64,000 bases of DNA from Candidatus Cloacimonadota bacterium. Its GTDB lineage: Bacteria > Muiribacteriota > UBA6191. Below, piece by piece: positions 15,155-24,202 of the stretch (positions are counted from its first letter, which is position 1; each line of letters starts with the position of its first letter). The stretch covers positions 62,001-126,000 of the forward strand of contig JAGSHD010000002.1 of the NCBI GenBank assembly GCA_023954715.1. Direction: 5' to 3'. A program made the position numbers and the translations under genes. Below the pieces are notes generated by a model. The model was not told where the DNA came from, made no database searches, and saw nothing but the letters and a program-made list of their open reading frames with translations.

Positions 15155-16468
15155 ATGAGAAGTATAGCAATCGTTGGCAGACCAAATGTAGGGAAATCTA
15201 CCTTATTTAATAGATTAGTAGGAATTCGTCAATCCATTATGACGGATACAGCAGGAACCACAAGAGACCGTATATACGGGGATATGGAGTGGCAAAATAA
15301 ATATTATGAAATCATTGATACTGGTGGTCTTGAATTATTAAACAAAGACGACCATATTCAAAAGCAAATCAACATGCAAGCAGAAATTGCTGTTGAAGAA
15401 GCTGAAGTCATATTCTTTTTGGTAGATGGTCGAGAAGGTTTAACCGCTCTTGATGAACACGTAGCTGACTTTCTTAGAAAAACAGGAAAGCAAGTTTACT
15501 TATTTGTAAATAAAGTAGACGATTACGATCTACGAGACTGCATCTATGAATTTTACAATCTTGGTTTTGGAGATCCTGTTTGGTTTTCTTCATTGCACGG
15601 TGTAAATATGGATAAAATCTTTGACAAGGTTCATGAATATTTTGATTCTCATGAAATGCCAGAAGAAATAGAAGATGAAGGGACTCGAATCGCTATTGTA
15701 GGGCAGCCAAATGTTGGTAAATCTACATTATTAAATCGATTCTTAAAAACCGACAGAGTTTTAGTTGATTCTGTTGCAGGGACTACTAGAGATCCCATCA
15801 AAGAGCCTTTTGAATTAGGTGAGAAAAAGTTTACTTTGATTGATACTGCAGGTATTCGACGAGTAAACAAACTAAAAGAGCACGTTGATAAAATTGCTGT
15901 TATTTATTCTGATAAAGTAATTGAAAGAGCTGATTTAGTCCTATATGTTTTAGATGCAAGTCGTCCTTTGAGTACCCAAGACAAACGTATTGCTGGTAAA
16001 ATTCTTGAAGAACAAAAACCTTGTATCGTAGTTATTAACAAGTGGGATACCGTTGTTAATAAAGAAGAAACAGTAGAAGAGCTAGAAACTCAATACGAAG
16101 AAGAACTATACTTTCTAAAGTTTTGTCCTCACGTATATATTTCAGCAATGACTGGTACTAAAGTACCTAAGCTGCAAGATGCTATTTTAAAACTATCTGA
16201 TCAATTAGATATTCGAACAAATACAAACCATTTAAATAAATTGATCCAAGAAGCAGTCTTGATCCATAAACCGCCAATGTTTAAAGGAAAGCAGCTTAAA
16301 ATTTATTACGTATCTCAACTTAAAAATAGACATGGAATCTTTATCTTTCAGGTAAATGACTCTAACTTGATTCACTTTTCTTATTACAGATATTTAGAAA
16401 ACACGATTCGAGATACCTATAAATTTGAGGGAATCCCATTAAAGCTTATATTTAAAGGAAAAAAATAA
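15155..16468 (+). CDS. der: Ribosome assembly GTPase Der (EngA)
   Basis: 437 residues, standard length. The tandem GTPase domains show G1 loops GRPNVGKST (residue ~8) and GQPNVGKST (~183), G3 DTGGL and DTAGI, and G4 NKVD and NKWD. A C-terminal KH-like domain follows (LKIYYVSQLKNRHGIFIF). Der acts in late 50S subunit assembly. The frame stays open upstream to 15017, but the ATG at 15155 starts right at MRSIAIVGRPN and has SD GAGGA 10 nt upstream. First gene of a five-gene operon: plsY starts 2 nt after its stop. Confidence 0.97.
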   Translation: MRSIAIVGRPNVGKSTLFNRLVGIRQSIMTDTAGTTRDRIYGDMEWQNKYYEIIDTGGLELLNKDDHIQKQINMQAEIAVEEAEVIFFLVDGREGLTALDEHVADFLRKTGKQVYLFVNKVDDYDLRDCIYEFYNLGFGDPVWFSSLHGVNMDKIFDKVHEYFDSHEMPEEIEDEGTRIAIVGQPNVGKSTLLNRFLKTDRVLVDSVAGTTRDPIKEPFELGEKKFTLIDTAGIRRVNKLKEHVDKIAVIYSDKVIERADLVLYVLDASRPLSTQDKRIAGKILEEQKPCIVVINKWDTVVNKEETVEELETQYEEELYFLKFCPHVYISAMTGTKVPKLQDAILKLSDQLDIRTNTNHLNKLIQEAVLIHKPPMFKGKQLKIYYVSQLKNRHGIFIFQVNDSNLIHFSYYRYLENTIRDTYKFEGIPLKLIFKGKK

Positions 16469-16470
16469 GT

Positions 16471-17076
16471 ATGGAGTTTTTGCCACTTTTTATCGCTAGT
16501 TACCTCTGTGGTGCTATTCCTACCAGTTTTGTGATTGGTAAGTTAGTATTCAAGAAAAACCTAATGGAAGAAGGAAGCAAAAACTTAGGCGCAACCAATG
16601 CTTTTCGAGTTTTTGGAAAGAAAACCGGCCTCTTTGTACTCTTCTTTGATATTGCAAAGGGCTTTCTTCCGGTTTTTTATATACAATCGCAGTTTCCAGA
16701 AAACCAAAATTTAGCACTTGGGATTGCAGCCACGTCAGTTATTGGACACACACTATCTATTTTTATCAAATTTAAAGGTGGTAAAGGTGTAGCAACCTCC
16801 GCTGGGGCTTTTTTAGCCCTAGCTCCACAAGCACTTGGCATTGCTTTACTCGTTTTTGTGACGTCTGTCTTTTTTTCAAAATTCATATCTTTAGGTTCCA
16901 TATTAGCTAGCTTGGCTTTTCCAATATCTTGCTACTTATTAGATCCAAGCAATCTAGCCCTCTGTAGTCTGGGTTTTGTATTTTTTTTATTCATCACTTA
17001 TAAACATCGAGAAAATGTTCATCGATTAATAAATGGTAAAGAAAATAAATTTGTATGGAACAAAAAAGATGAGTGA
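16471..17076 (+). CDS. plsY: Glycerol-3-phosphate acyltransferase PlsY
   Basis: 201 residues, polytopic inner-membrane enzyme using acyl-phosphate to acylate glycerol-3-phosphate at position 1. Family motifs: AIPTSFVIGKLVFKK, EGSKNLGATNAFRVFGKKTG and KFKGGKGVATSAGAF, the phosphate-binding GKGVAT loop. It lies between der and gpsA and overlaps gpsA by 8 nt. The pair makes sense: GpsA produces the glycerol-3-phosphate that PlsY uses. Confidence 0.96.
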   Translation: MEFLPLFIASYLCGAIPTSFVIGKLVFKKNLMEEGSKNLGATNAFRVFGKKTGLFVLFFDIAKGFLPVFYIQSQFPENQNLALGIAATSVIGHTLSIFIKFKGGKGVATSAGAFLALAPQALGIALLVFVTSVFFSKFISLGSILASLAFPISCYLLDPSNLALCSLGFVFFLFITYKHRENVHRLINGKENKFVWNKKDE

Positions 17077-18085
17077 ATTTAGAAATACCTACATCATTGG
17101 ATCAGGAAACTGGGGAACATGCTTCGCTAAAATCCTATCAGAAAAACATGATAATATTAATCTATTTGTTCGAAAATTAGATGAGTGTCAAGCGTTACAA
17201 AGCACATATCTTAATTCAAAGTATTTACCAGATATAAAACTCCCTAACAAATTAAACTTCACTCAAGAACTTCCAAAAAAGTTTGATCGAGATGATTTAA
17301 TTATACTTGCGATTCCCACCAACTCAATCCGAACATTCATACATGATAATTTAGATAGATTTACAAGTTTACCTAGTTTTCTAAACCTTTCAAAAGGAAT
17401 AGAAATATCTTCAAAGAAAAGAATCTCACAAATTCTACAAGAGTTCTTTCCACAATGTGACCGTATTGCAACTTTATCAGGACCTAATATTGCTGGTGAA
17501 ATTGCCTTAGAAAAACCAGCTGTCTCGGTTGTAGCTAGTACAAATACTGGATATAATAAAAAATTACAAGTATTTTGTAGTTCATCTTATTTTCGTATTT
17601 ATACTAATACTGATCTATGTGGAGTTGAAATCGCTGGAGCTCTAAAAAATATTTTTGCCATTGGCTCAGGTATCTGCCATGGCCTTGATTTAGGCGATAA
17701 TGCCAAGTCAGCCTTGATGACCAGAGGTATTATGGAAATGACTCGCTTTGGCAAAGTCTTTGGAGCAGATAGTCTTACTTTTATGGGCCTTGCTGGATTT
17801 GGTGACCTATCTGTCACATGTATGTCTAAAATGAGTAGAAACAATAGACTCGGGATGTTTATAGCCCAAGGCCACAACCTTGACGAAGCATTAGAAAACT
17901 CTAAAATGATTACAGAAGGCGTATATACTTGTAAAAGTGTATATCAAATCTCTCAAAGTGAAGAGATCTATATGCCAATCACAAATGCTATGCACAAAAT
18001 TTTGTTTGAAGGGCAATCTGCTAAAAAATCCATTCAAAAATTAATGAAAAGCAGTTTAAAACAAGAGCTCTGTGGAACAATATGA
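17069..18085 (+). CDS. gpsA: Glycerol-3-phosphate dehydrogenase [NAD(P)+]
   Basis: 338 residues. Reduces dihydroxyacetone phosphate to glycerol-3-phosphate for phospholipid synthesis. N-terminal Rossmann motif IIGSGNWGTCFAKIL, substrate loop SGPNIAGEIALEKPA, catalytic region ALKNIFAIGSGICHGL and GFGDLSVTCMS with SRNNRLG. The start at 17069 (MSEFRN) overlaps the plsY stop and places the Rossmann loop normally; an upstream start at 17033 would add 12 residues inside plsY. The stop overlaps the next ATG (ATGA), indicating translational coupling. Confidence 0.96.
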   Translation: MSEFRNTYIIGSGNWGTCFAKILSEKHDNINLFVRKLDECQALQSTYLNSKYLPDIKLPNKLNFTQELPKKFDRDDLIILAIPTNSIRTFIHDNLDRFTSLPSFLNLSKGIEISSKKRISQILQEFFPQCDRIATLSGPNIAGEIALEKPAVSVVASTNTGYNKKLQVFCSSSYFRIYTNTDLCGVEIAGALKNIFAIGSGICHGLDLGDNAKSALMTRGIMEMTRFGKVFGADSLTFMGLAGFGDLSVTCMSKMSRNNRLGMFIAQGHNLDEALENSKMITEGVYTCKSVYQISQSEEIYMPITNAMHKILFEGQSAKKSIQKLMKSSLKQELCGTI

Positions 18086-19338
18086 AAAACATTTTATTCT
18101 TTATAGTTTTCTATCTTAGTTTAACTTGTCTCTCAGCTAGTTCACAATTCACCAAAGAACTTATTTTTCAACGACAATTAAAAGACTTAAACTCTAAAAG
18201 TAGCCCTTTATTAATGACTTCATGTGGGCACAAAAGACAATGTCACATTGAAAATAATACCCTAAACATACAAGAGGAGAAAAACACTCTAGAAGTTAAA
18301 CTACCAACTAAAAAAGTCCACCATCTTGTTCATCATAGCAACTACTTGTATATGAGTGACACAATCACTAACAATATCTTAAAGTTAAATCTTGAAGATC
18401 AAAGCTTTGAATGGATTTTTGAAACAAATAACAAGCTCAATTATCCAAAAGAAATAGCAATCTCTCCAAAAGATAGCTCTATTTTTTTAGCTGATTATGC
18501 CAACATGAAGATTAGTTGCTACAATCAGCAAAAAGTTGAAACTAAGTTCTTTTTATATCGTGATAAAGCTAGCAATGAGCTAGCTGCCCCACTAAGTATT
18601 AGCCTCTACCAAGATTTTTTGTTTGCCCTCTATCCTGCAGAGCAAAAGTTAGTCAAGTTTCATGCTAAGACCACTGAAGTTTTAAGTGAATATAATTTAA
18701 AAAAAACAAAGTTAAACTTATTTAAAAAAGCACATCAAATTAATATTGATCTATATGGATTTATCTATATTTTTGATAGCCAACTCGATAGTATTTTAGT
18801 CTTTGATCAAGCATTTGATTTACAAGATCAGTTACTAAAAAGCTCTTACTTTTACCCCAAATTAATTTCAGCTCGTTCGTTTAATATTGACTCTAAGGGT
18901 AATTTATATATACAAACTAAAAAATCAGTCTATAAAATGAAAATTAAAGAAGAAGAGTTTTTACAGCAGGACTTAGAGTACTATTACAGAAACTCTGATT
19001 TAAAAACCATTATTTCTAAATCTAAAGAAATTCTTAAAAAGTATCCACAAAATCCAATAGCTCGCAAATATTTACTAGAAGCTTTAGAGCTTCAAAGTGC
19101 AAAGTATATACAAGAAGAAGACTGGGATATGGCGTCCTTCTCTCTTAAAGAAACACTCAATATCTCCCCTTCACACAAAGCTAGTTTAAAAAAACTTCGT
19201 ATCATCAGCTTTAAGAAAAACAAAAACTGGATCTTAGAGATTTTCTTTGGAGTTAGTTTACTACTTATTTTTCTACTCGCTTGCTATACCATCATTGAGT
19301 CTACTTTTTTTAAATCGAAAGCCCCTCAAAGTGAGTAA
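18082..19338 (+). CDS. Secreted beta-propeller/TPR protein with C-terminal membrane anchor
   Basis: 418 residues, no named family. A Sec signal (KNILFFIVFYLSLTCLSASS) is followed by NHL/SMP-30-like propeller blades at ~80-290, such as YPKEIAISPKDSSIFLADY and FNIDSKGNLYIQTKKSVYKM. Two TPR-like helical pairs at ~310-370 follow, then one transmembrane helix (~385-405) and a short tail. The bulk is probably outside the cytoplasm. It is coupled to gpsA by ATGA and overlaps murJ by 8 nt, so it is made together with lipid and peptidoglycan precursor enzymes and may serve envelope assembly (inference). Confidence 0.75.
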   Translation: MKNILFFIVFYLSLTCLSASSQFTKELIFQRQLKDLNSKSSPLLMTSCGHKRQCHIENNTLNIQEEKNTLEVKLPTKKVHHLVHHSNYLYMSDTITNNILKLNLEDQSFEWIFETNNKLNYPKEIAISPKDSSIFLADYANMKISCYNQQKVETKFFLYRDKASNELAAPLSISLYQDFLFALYPAEQKLVKFHAKTTEVLSEYNLKKTKLNLFKKAHQINIDLYGFIYIFDSQLDSILVFDQAFDLQDQLLKSSYFYPKLISARSFNIDSKGNLYIQTKKSVYKMKIKEEEFLQQDLEYYYRNSDLKTIISKSKEILKKYPQNPIARKYLLEALELQSAKYIQEEDWDMASFSLKETLNISPSHKASLKKLRIISFKKNKNWILEIFFGVSLLLIFLLACYTIIESTFFKSKAPQSE

Positions 19339-20812
19339 GAAAAAAAGTCTTCTTACATCTATACTTACCACAATTTTATCCAGAGGCATCGGATTTATAA
19401 GAACCTTAGTTGAAACAACCTTACTAGGTCTTGGTAGTTTTTCAGACTCCTATATGGCAGCCTTTCGCTTGACCAATTTTTTTAGAGAGCTTTTTGGTGA
19501 GGGAGCTATGTCAGGTGCATTTATCCCTATTTACTCTAAGGTAAAGCATCAAGAAGGAGAAGACTCTGCGTCTTCATTTTTTTATCTTTGCTGTATCTTT
19601 GTTTTTGTCTTATCAAGCCTGATATTTATTAGCTTGAACTTTTTTCTGAGCGATATACTTACAATATGGCTTAAAGATTTTAGCCCTGAAAAGATTCACA
19701 ATACAAAAGATCTTGCTCAAATCATGTTGCCGTACTTAGTTTTTATTAGTATGGCCTCTATGTTTTTGCTATACCACCAAATTAAATCTAAATTTTTTTA
19801 CTCCTCCATTCATCCTGTTTTGTTTAGTTTTTCTGTCATTAGCTGTGGAATTATAAATCCTTTAAATCAACAAGCTAAATCTTTAGCATTAGGTCTGATG
19901 ATTGGAGGCTTATTGCAATTGTGCCTATTACTCTTAAGTATAAAACTACCTCCCTTCAATATAAAAAATATCGTATCTAAACTTCCACATTTAAAAAAAA
20001 TGTCTATTTTACTTATTCCTGTAATTTTTAGTTTAATGGTCTCTAGGATCAACCGTTTGATTGATCTAAACTTTGCTTCGGGCTTAATCAATGGGAGCCT
20101 AAGCTCTCTAGTTTATGCAACTGTACTAATTAATGTACCATTAGGATTTATTGGAGTTGCCACAAACAACGTAATATTTCCTATAATTGCTAAGTTAAAA
20201 GCTAGTGATGATCATGAAAAGTTTCAAGTAGAAATTACCGATACTTTCTATTACTTATCGTGTATTGGTCTTCCTGTATCTATTTTTTTACACCTATACT
20301 CCTATGAAATCTGCTCGATTCTTTTCATAAAAGTACCTGCATTTTTATCTGTTAACTCCATGTTCGATCAAAAGGCTTTAGAGCTTCTTAGTAGTTCACT
20401 TCAATATTACTCTCCTGGCTTACTAGCTTTACTTGTACTCCCCTTCATTATAAAGATTTTTCATGCTTGCACAGATACCAAAACCCCTGCTTTTATCTCA
20501 TTATTTATTGTCATTATTAATGTGATCCTTAACTATTATTTTACTCCTTTGTGGCAAAACAAGGGAATTGCTGCTGCTACAAGTATTGCTAGCTACATCC
20601 AAGTTTTCTTTTTATATGTATTTTTAACCAAACGTGGCGTATATCTAGTCTCTATAAAATCAATACTTAAGCTGATCCAGGTTTTTATACTATGTATCAT
20701 ACTTTCCTTTGGCTGTTCTAAGATTCCTTCTCAATTTAGCCCTATACCAGAACTTCTATTATTTACACTTTCTTTTACTGGATTTCACCTTTTTTCAAAA
20801 AAAGTAAAATAA
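19331..20812 (+). CDS. murJ: Lipid II flippase MurJ
   Basis: 493 residues with about 14 hydrophobic segments, MVF/MOP superfamily. N-terminal ILSRGIGFIRTLVETTLLG and FSDSYMAAFRLTNFFRELFG with EGAMSGAFIPIYS are the classic MurJ signature. It flips lipid II to the outer face of the inner membrane for peptidoglycan synthesis. The start is taken as GTG at 19331, overlapping the previous stop; this gives the usual N-terminus VSKKKSLLTSIL. The open frame to 19247 lies within the previous gene's transmembrane helix and is rejected. Confidence 0.94.
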   Translation: MSKKKSLLTSILTTILSRGIGFIRTLVETTLLGLGSFSDSYMAAFRLTNFFRELFGEGAMSGAFIPIYSKVKHQEGEDSASSFFYLCCIFVFVLSSLIFISLNFFLSDILTIWLKDFSPEKIHNTKDLAQIMLPYLVFISMASMFLLYHQIKSKFFYSSIHPVLFSFSVISCGIINPLNQQAKSLALGLMIGGLLQLCLLLLSIKLPPFNIKNIVSKLPHLKKMSILLIPVIFSLMVSRINRLIDLNFASGLINGSLSSLVYATVLINVPLGFIGVATNNVIFPIIAKLKASDDHEKFQVEITDTFYYLSCIGLPVSIFLHLYSYEICSILFIKVPAFLSVNSMFDQKALELLSSSLQYYSPGLLALLVLPFIIKIFHACTDTKTPAFISLFIVIINVILNYYFTPLWQNKGIAAATSIASYIQVFFLYVFLTKRGVYLVSIKSILKLIQVFILCIILSFGCSKIPSQFSPIPELLLFTLSFTGFHLFSKKVK

Positions 20813-20893
20813 CTCTTTTAGAACTTTGCTCTAGCTACTTTTTGGGTGTTACAATTTATGTCGTTTTAATCTCATTACCCTTGGTAACTTTTT

Positions 20894-23134
20894 ATGCTCG
20901 AACTTCATAGTCCTTCCCTTCATACTCCAGAAGAGTTTATGAGCTATCTTTTAAAAGAAGATCGCCCAAATCGTGATCTAAAACTGATCGAAAAAGCAGC
21001 GCGATTTGCCTATGAATCTCATATTGAGCAAAAGAGAAAATCTGGTGAGCCCTATATTTTACATCCCTTTGCTGTAGCTATAATTATTGATCAAATGAAA
21101 CTAGATAGTGCCTCTATTTGCGGTGCTTTAATGCACGATGTTTTAGAAGACTGTGATGTTTCACAAGAAAAGCTTACCGAAGAGTTTGGTGAAACAATTT
21201 ATCATTTAGTAGATGGAGTTACTAAACTATCAAAGTTAAAGTTTGGGTCTAAAGCTGAGTTACAAGCTGAATCTTTACGTAAGATGCTTTTAGCAATGAC
21301 TCGAGACATTCGCGTTATCATCATTAAAGTATGTGATCGTTTACATAACATGCGTACTATGGAACACATGCCTAAGCATAAGCAAGTGGCCATTTCACAA
21401 GAAACTCTTGATATCTATTGCCCTTTGGCCCATAGACTCGGTATGTCATCTATAAAGTGGCAACTCGAAGATCTTTGTTTGAAGTACTCTAACCCTAAAG
21501 TTTTTTATGATATTTTAAAGCGAATTGCTCAAAAGAGAAAAGAACGTGAGAGCTTTATCACTGAAGTCATTGAAGAGCTAAATGACAAGCTAAAAGATAG
21601 CAACTTTAAAGTTGATATCACTGGCCGACCAAAGTCTTTTTATAGTATTTACCTCAAATCACTCAAAAACCCTAAATATCTAGATGATATGTTTGATTTA
21701 ATTGGCCTTCGAATACTAACTAACTCCAAAGAAAATTGCTATGGTATTTTAGGAGTCGTTCACTCCATGTGGACTCCCTTGCAAAATCGCTTTAAAGATT
21801 ATATCGCCGTACCTAAAACCAATCTCTATCAAAGTTTACACACCACTATTTTTCACCCAAAAGGTCAAAGAGTTGAAGTCCAAATTCGTACTTTTGATAT
21901 GCATGAAACTTCAGAGTTTGGCGTAGCCGCTCATTGCCATTACAAAGAAGGAAGTAACAAAGCCTTAAAAAAACAAGAAGAGCTAAAATGGCTTCGTGAA
22001 ATCGTGGACTGGCATTCGGATATACGAGACTCTCAAGAGTTTATTGAAAATGTTAAACTAGATTTGTTTCAACATATGGTTTACGCTTTTACTCCAAACG
22101 GTAAAATTATTGAATTACGTGAAGGCTCAACTCCTATTGATTTTGCCTTTTATATTCATACCGAAGTAGGTCACAAATGTGTAGGCGCTAAACTTGAGGA
22201 TAAGGTAGTCCCACTTAGCTATCAAATTCAAAATGGTGACATAATCTCTATTATAACCTCTAACAATAATAATGGCCCTTCACGAGGATGGCTTGAGATT
22301 GTTAAAACCAAAAGAGCTCGAGAAGCAATTCTATCTTTTTTACGAAAATCTTCTAAAGATGACTTTATTTTTCAAGGGGCAAAAACAATACAGAGCTCAC
22401 TTGAAGAACGAATCAAAAGACTACCACAAGACAAAAAAGTTTCTTGGCGTGAGATCATTAACTCTACAGAGTTCGCTGAAGTTTCATTGGCCTATGGATT
22501 TAGAGATATTAGCTATTTACAAGAAGCTATTGGTAAAGGTGAGTTTCGATTTGAAAGCCTAGCAAACCATCTACAGATTTTTCAAAAAGAAGTAGATATC
22601 GAAGAGTCTATGGAGACTCTAGAAAAAAAGCAGTCCAAAGCAAAAAAATCTCGAGACACAGTATTAGTAGCAGGCTGTCCTGATATGCTTGTTCGAATTG
22701 CAAAATGTTGCAACCCTTTGTTTGGTGATGATATTACCGGTTTTATCACCAGAGGACGTGGAGTAAGTGTCCATAGAGCAGACTGCCCCAATTCAGTCAC
22801 TCTAATGGCTGATGAACCAGAGAGACAACTAGATGTTCAATGGGATCCAAGGTCTTTAATGGCTCGTGATACCTACTTTCAAACAGAAGTCGAAATTATC
22901 TCTCAAAACCGCTCTGAAGTACTTGCTAAAATCACCTCGATTATCTCAAAGTTTAAAATCAATATCTTAAGCATGAACGGCCGTACCAAAAAAGAGTATG
23001 GTGTTTTAAATTTACTGTTCCAAGTAAAAAATGTAGGTCAACTCAACAACTTGATTACAGCCATTCAAGATTTAAATGAAGTCATTAGTATCCACAGAAA
23101 AGAGCCCAACAAAAACAAGAAGAAAAAGAAGTAA
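20894..23134 (+). CDS. Bifunctional (p)ppGpp synthetase/hydrolase (RelA/SpoT)
   Basis: 746 residues in the full long-RSH order. The HD hydrolase domain is intact (ALMHDVLEDCD, His-Asp at 81-82). The synthetase domain has GRPKSFYSIY, NRFKDYIAVPKTNLYQSLHTT and VEVQIRT. TGS (~385-450, VYAFTPNGKIIEL), a helical domain, a Cys-containing zinc-finger segment (IAKCCNPLFGDDITGFITRGRG) and a C-terminal ACT domain (~665-735) follow. It should both make and degrade (p)ppGpp. It follows murJ by 81 nt; the SD is weak. The last residues are a Lys tract. Confidence 0.95.
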   Translation: MLELHSPSLHTPEEFMSYLLKEDRPNRDLKLIEKAARFAYESHIEQKRKSGEPYILHPFAVAIIIDQMKLDSASICGALMHDVLEDCDVSQEKLTEEFGETIYHLVDGVTKLSKLKFGSKAELQAESLRKMLLAMTRDIRVIIIKVCDRLHNMRTMEHMPKHKQVAISQETLDIYCPLAHRLGMSSIKWQLEDLCLKYSNPKVFYDILKRIAQKRKERESFITEVIEELNDKLKDSNFKVDITGRPKSFYSIYLKSLKNPKYLDDMFDLIGLRILTNSKENCYGILGVVHSMWTPLQNRFKDYIAVPKTNLYQSLHTTIFHPKGQRVEVQIRTFDMHETSEFGVAAHCHYKEGSNKALKKQEELKWLREIVDWHSDIRDSQEFIENVKLDLFQHMVYAFTPNGKIIELREGSTPIDFAFYIHTEVGHKCVGAKLEDKVVPLSYQIQNGDIISIITSNNNNGPSRGWLEIVKTKRAREAILSFLRKSSKDDFIFQGAKTIQSSLEERIKRLPQDKKVSWREIINSTEFAEVSLAYGFRDISYLQEAIGKGEFRFESLANHLQIFQKEVDIEESMETLEKKQSKAKKSRDTVLVAGCPDMLVRIAKCCNPLFGDDITGFITRGRGVSVHRADCPNSVTLMADEPERQLDVQWDPRSLMARDTYFQTEVEIISQNRSEVLAKITSIISKFKINILSMNGRTKKEYGVLNLLFQVKNVGQLNNLITAIQDLNEVISIHRKEPNKNKKKKK

Positions 23135-23136
23135 AT

Positions 23137-24201
23137 CTAGTTAACCTCAAATTTCCACTGCCGATTTTTACCTCTCTTAGCTTCTATATCAAAGGTTCTA
23201 TTTTTCTGTTTCGGGTCCACACAAACTCTATTTTTACTTTTAGATAAGTTATTAAAATCCAAGCTTACCTTAAAGTTATCTTTACTTATTCTAACTGCCC
23301 GTAACTTATCTAATATATCTATATTGGAAGCATTTTTAAAAATATGGCCTTTGAGCTTTAACCTATAGCATATATTTTCAAGGCCAGTTATATCCTTAAA
23401 GCGCAAACTATAGTTACTTGTAACTGTTGATTTTTCTTTAAAAAGTCCGTATCTGCGTTTGTTGAAACTTTTAAATTTCACATCCGCATAATGCTTAAAT
23501 CCTCTAGACTGTAAAAGTGCATTTTCTAGAAAGACCCTATTTTTTTCTTGATAATCTAGACTTAGTAAAAGTTCTAGTTTTACATCTGAATCAGATATAG
23601 GAAAGCCCTGGATATAATCCTTAAACTCGTTTAGACATGCGATATAAGACTCTCTTATAGATGAGTCCATGACTTCATTTGTAGCAAAAGCTCTATTAGA
23701 TTTCCAAACATGCTGAATTAAATGAAAAGCCCCCTTCTTTACTATAATTTTTGCAAGTTTTTTACTGCGATCATATTTCTTTTTTCCTCCCTTAAAGAAT
23801 AATGAAAAATCATATTCACCAACTGGAACTTCTAGCTCTAAATAATAAACTGATTTGAATGTATTGTTCTCAATTCTGTTATTTATATAAATGGGGATTC
23901 CTGCGCCTTGTGCGCTATATGTCGTTACCAATCTAGATTGATCATAGCGACTATAATCTACATGGTCATAGATTATTCTTGGTATTAATCTGTCTTTTTT
24001 TTGGTTTTGCTTTAAAACAACTCCCGAAATATCTCTAGTACTAGCATTTAAGCTTGCAATAAAAAATACAAGGAGCCCTTTTTTCTCTTGGCCCAATTGT
24101 TTCAATCTAGGTACTATTTCCAATCTTTCGGTTGCTGAGATGCAACCAAAAGATAGTAGGTTGAAAATAACAATTACCAAGATCATAGATCTTGATAACA
24201 T
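23137..24201 (-). CDS. Secreted protein, paralogue of the next gene
   Basis: 354 residues, family unknown. The hydrophobic N-terminus (SMILVIVIFNLLSFGC) is a signal peptide; the Cys resembles a weak lipobox. Shared with the 24203 gene: a GLLVFFIAS strand near residue 42, a VGEYDFSLFF segment then a Lys-rich loop, a W in VWKS, and a C-terminal CYRLKLKG ... QWKFEVN pattern. It looks like a two-domain beta-rich periplasmic or surface protein. It starts 1 nt after the stop of the upstream paralogue and converges on relA/spoT. Confidence 0.75.
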   Translation of the reverse strand: MLSRSMILVIVIFNLLSFGCISATERLEIVPRLKQLGQEKKGLLVFFIASLNASTRDISGVVLKQNQKKDRLIPRIIYDHVDYSRYDQSRLVTTYSAQGAGIPIYINNRIENNTFKSVYYLELEVPVGEYDFSLFFKGGKKKYDRSKKLAKIIVKKGAFHLIQHVWKSNRAFATNEVMDSSIRESYIACLNEFKDYIQGFPISDSDVKLELLLSLDYQEKNRVFLENALLQSRGFKHYADVKFKSFNKRRYGLFKEKSTVTSNYSLRFKDITGLENICYRLKLKGHIFKNASNIDILDKLRAVRISKDNFKVSLDFNNLSKSKNRVCVDPKQKNRTFDIEAKRGKNRQWKFEVN

Positions 24202-24202
24202 A

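Noticed and set aside
19247-19330. Earlier MurJ start
   Set aside because: It reads out of frame through the previous gene's transmembrane segment; the GTG at 19331 gives the usual MurJ N-terminus.
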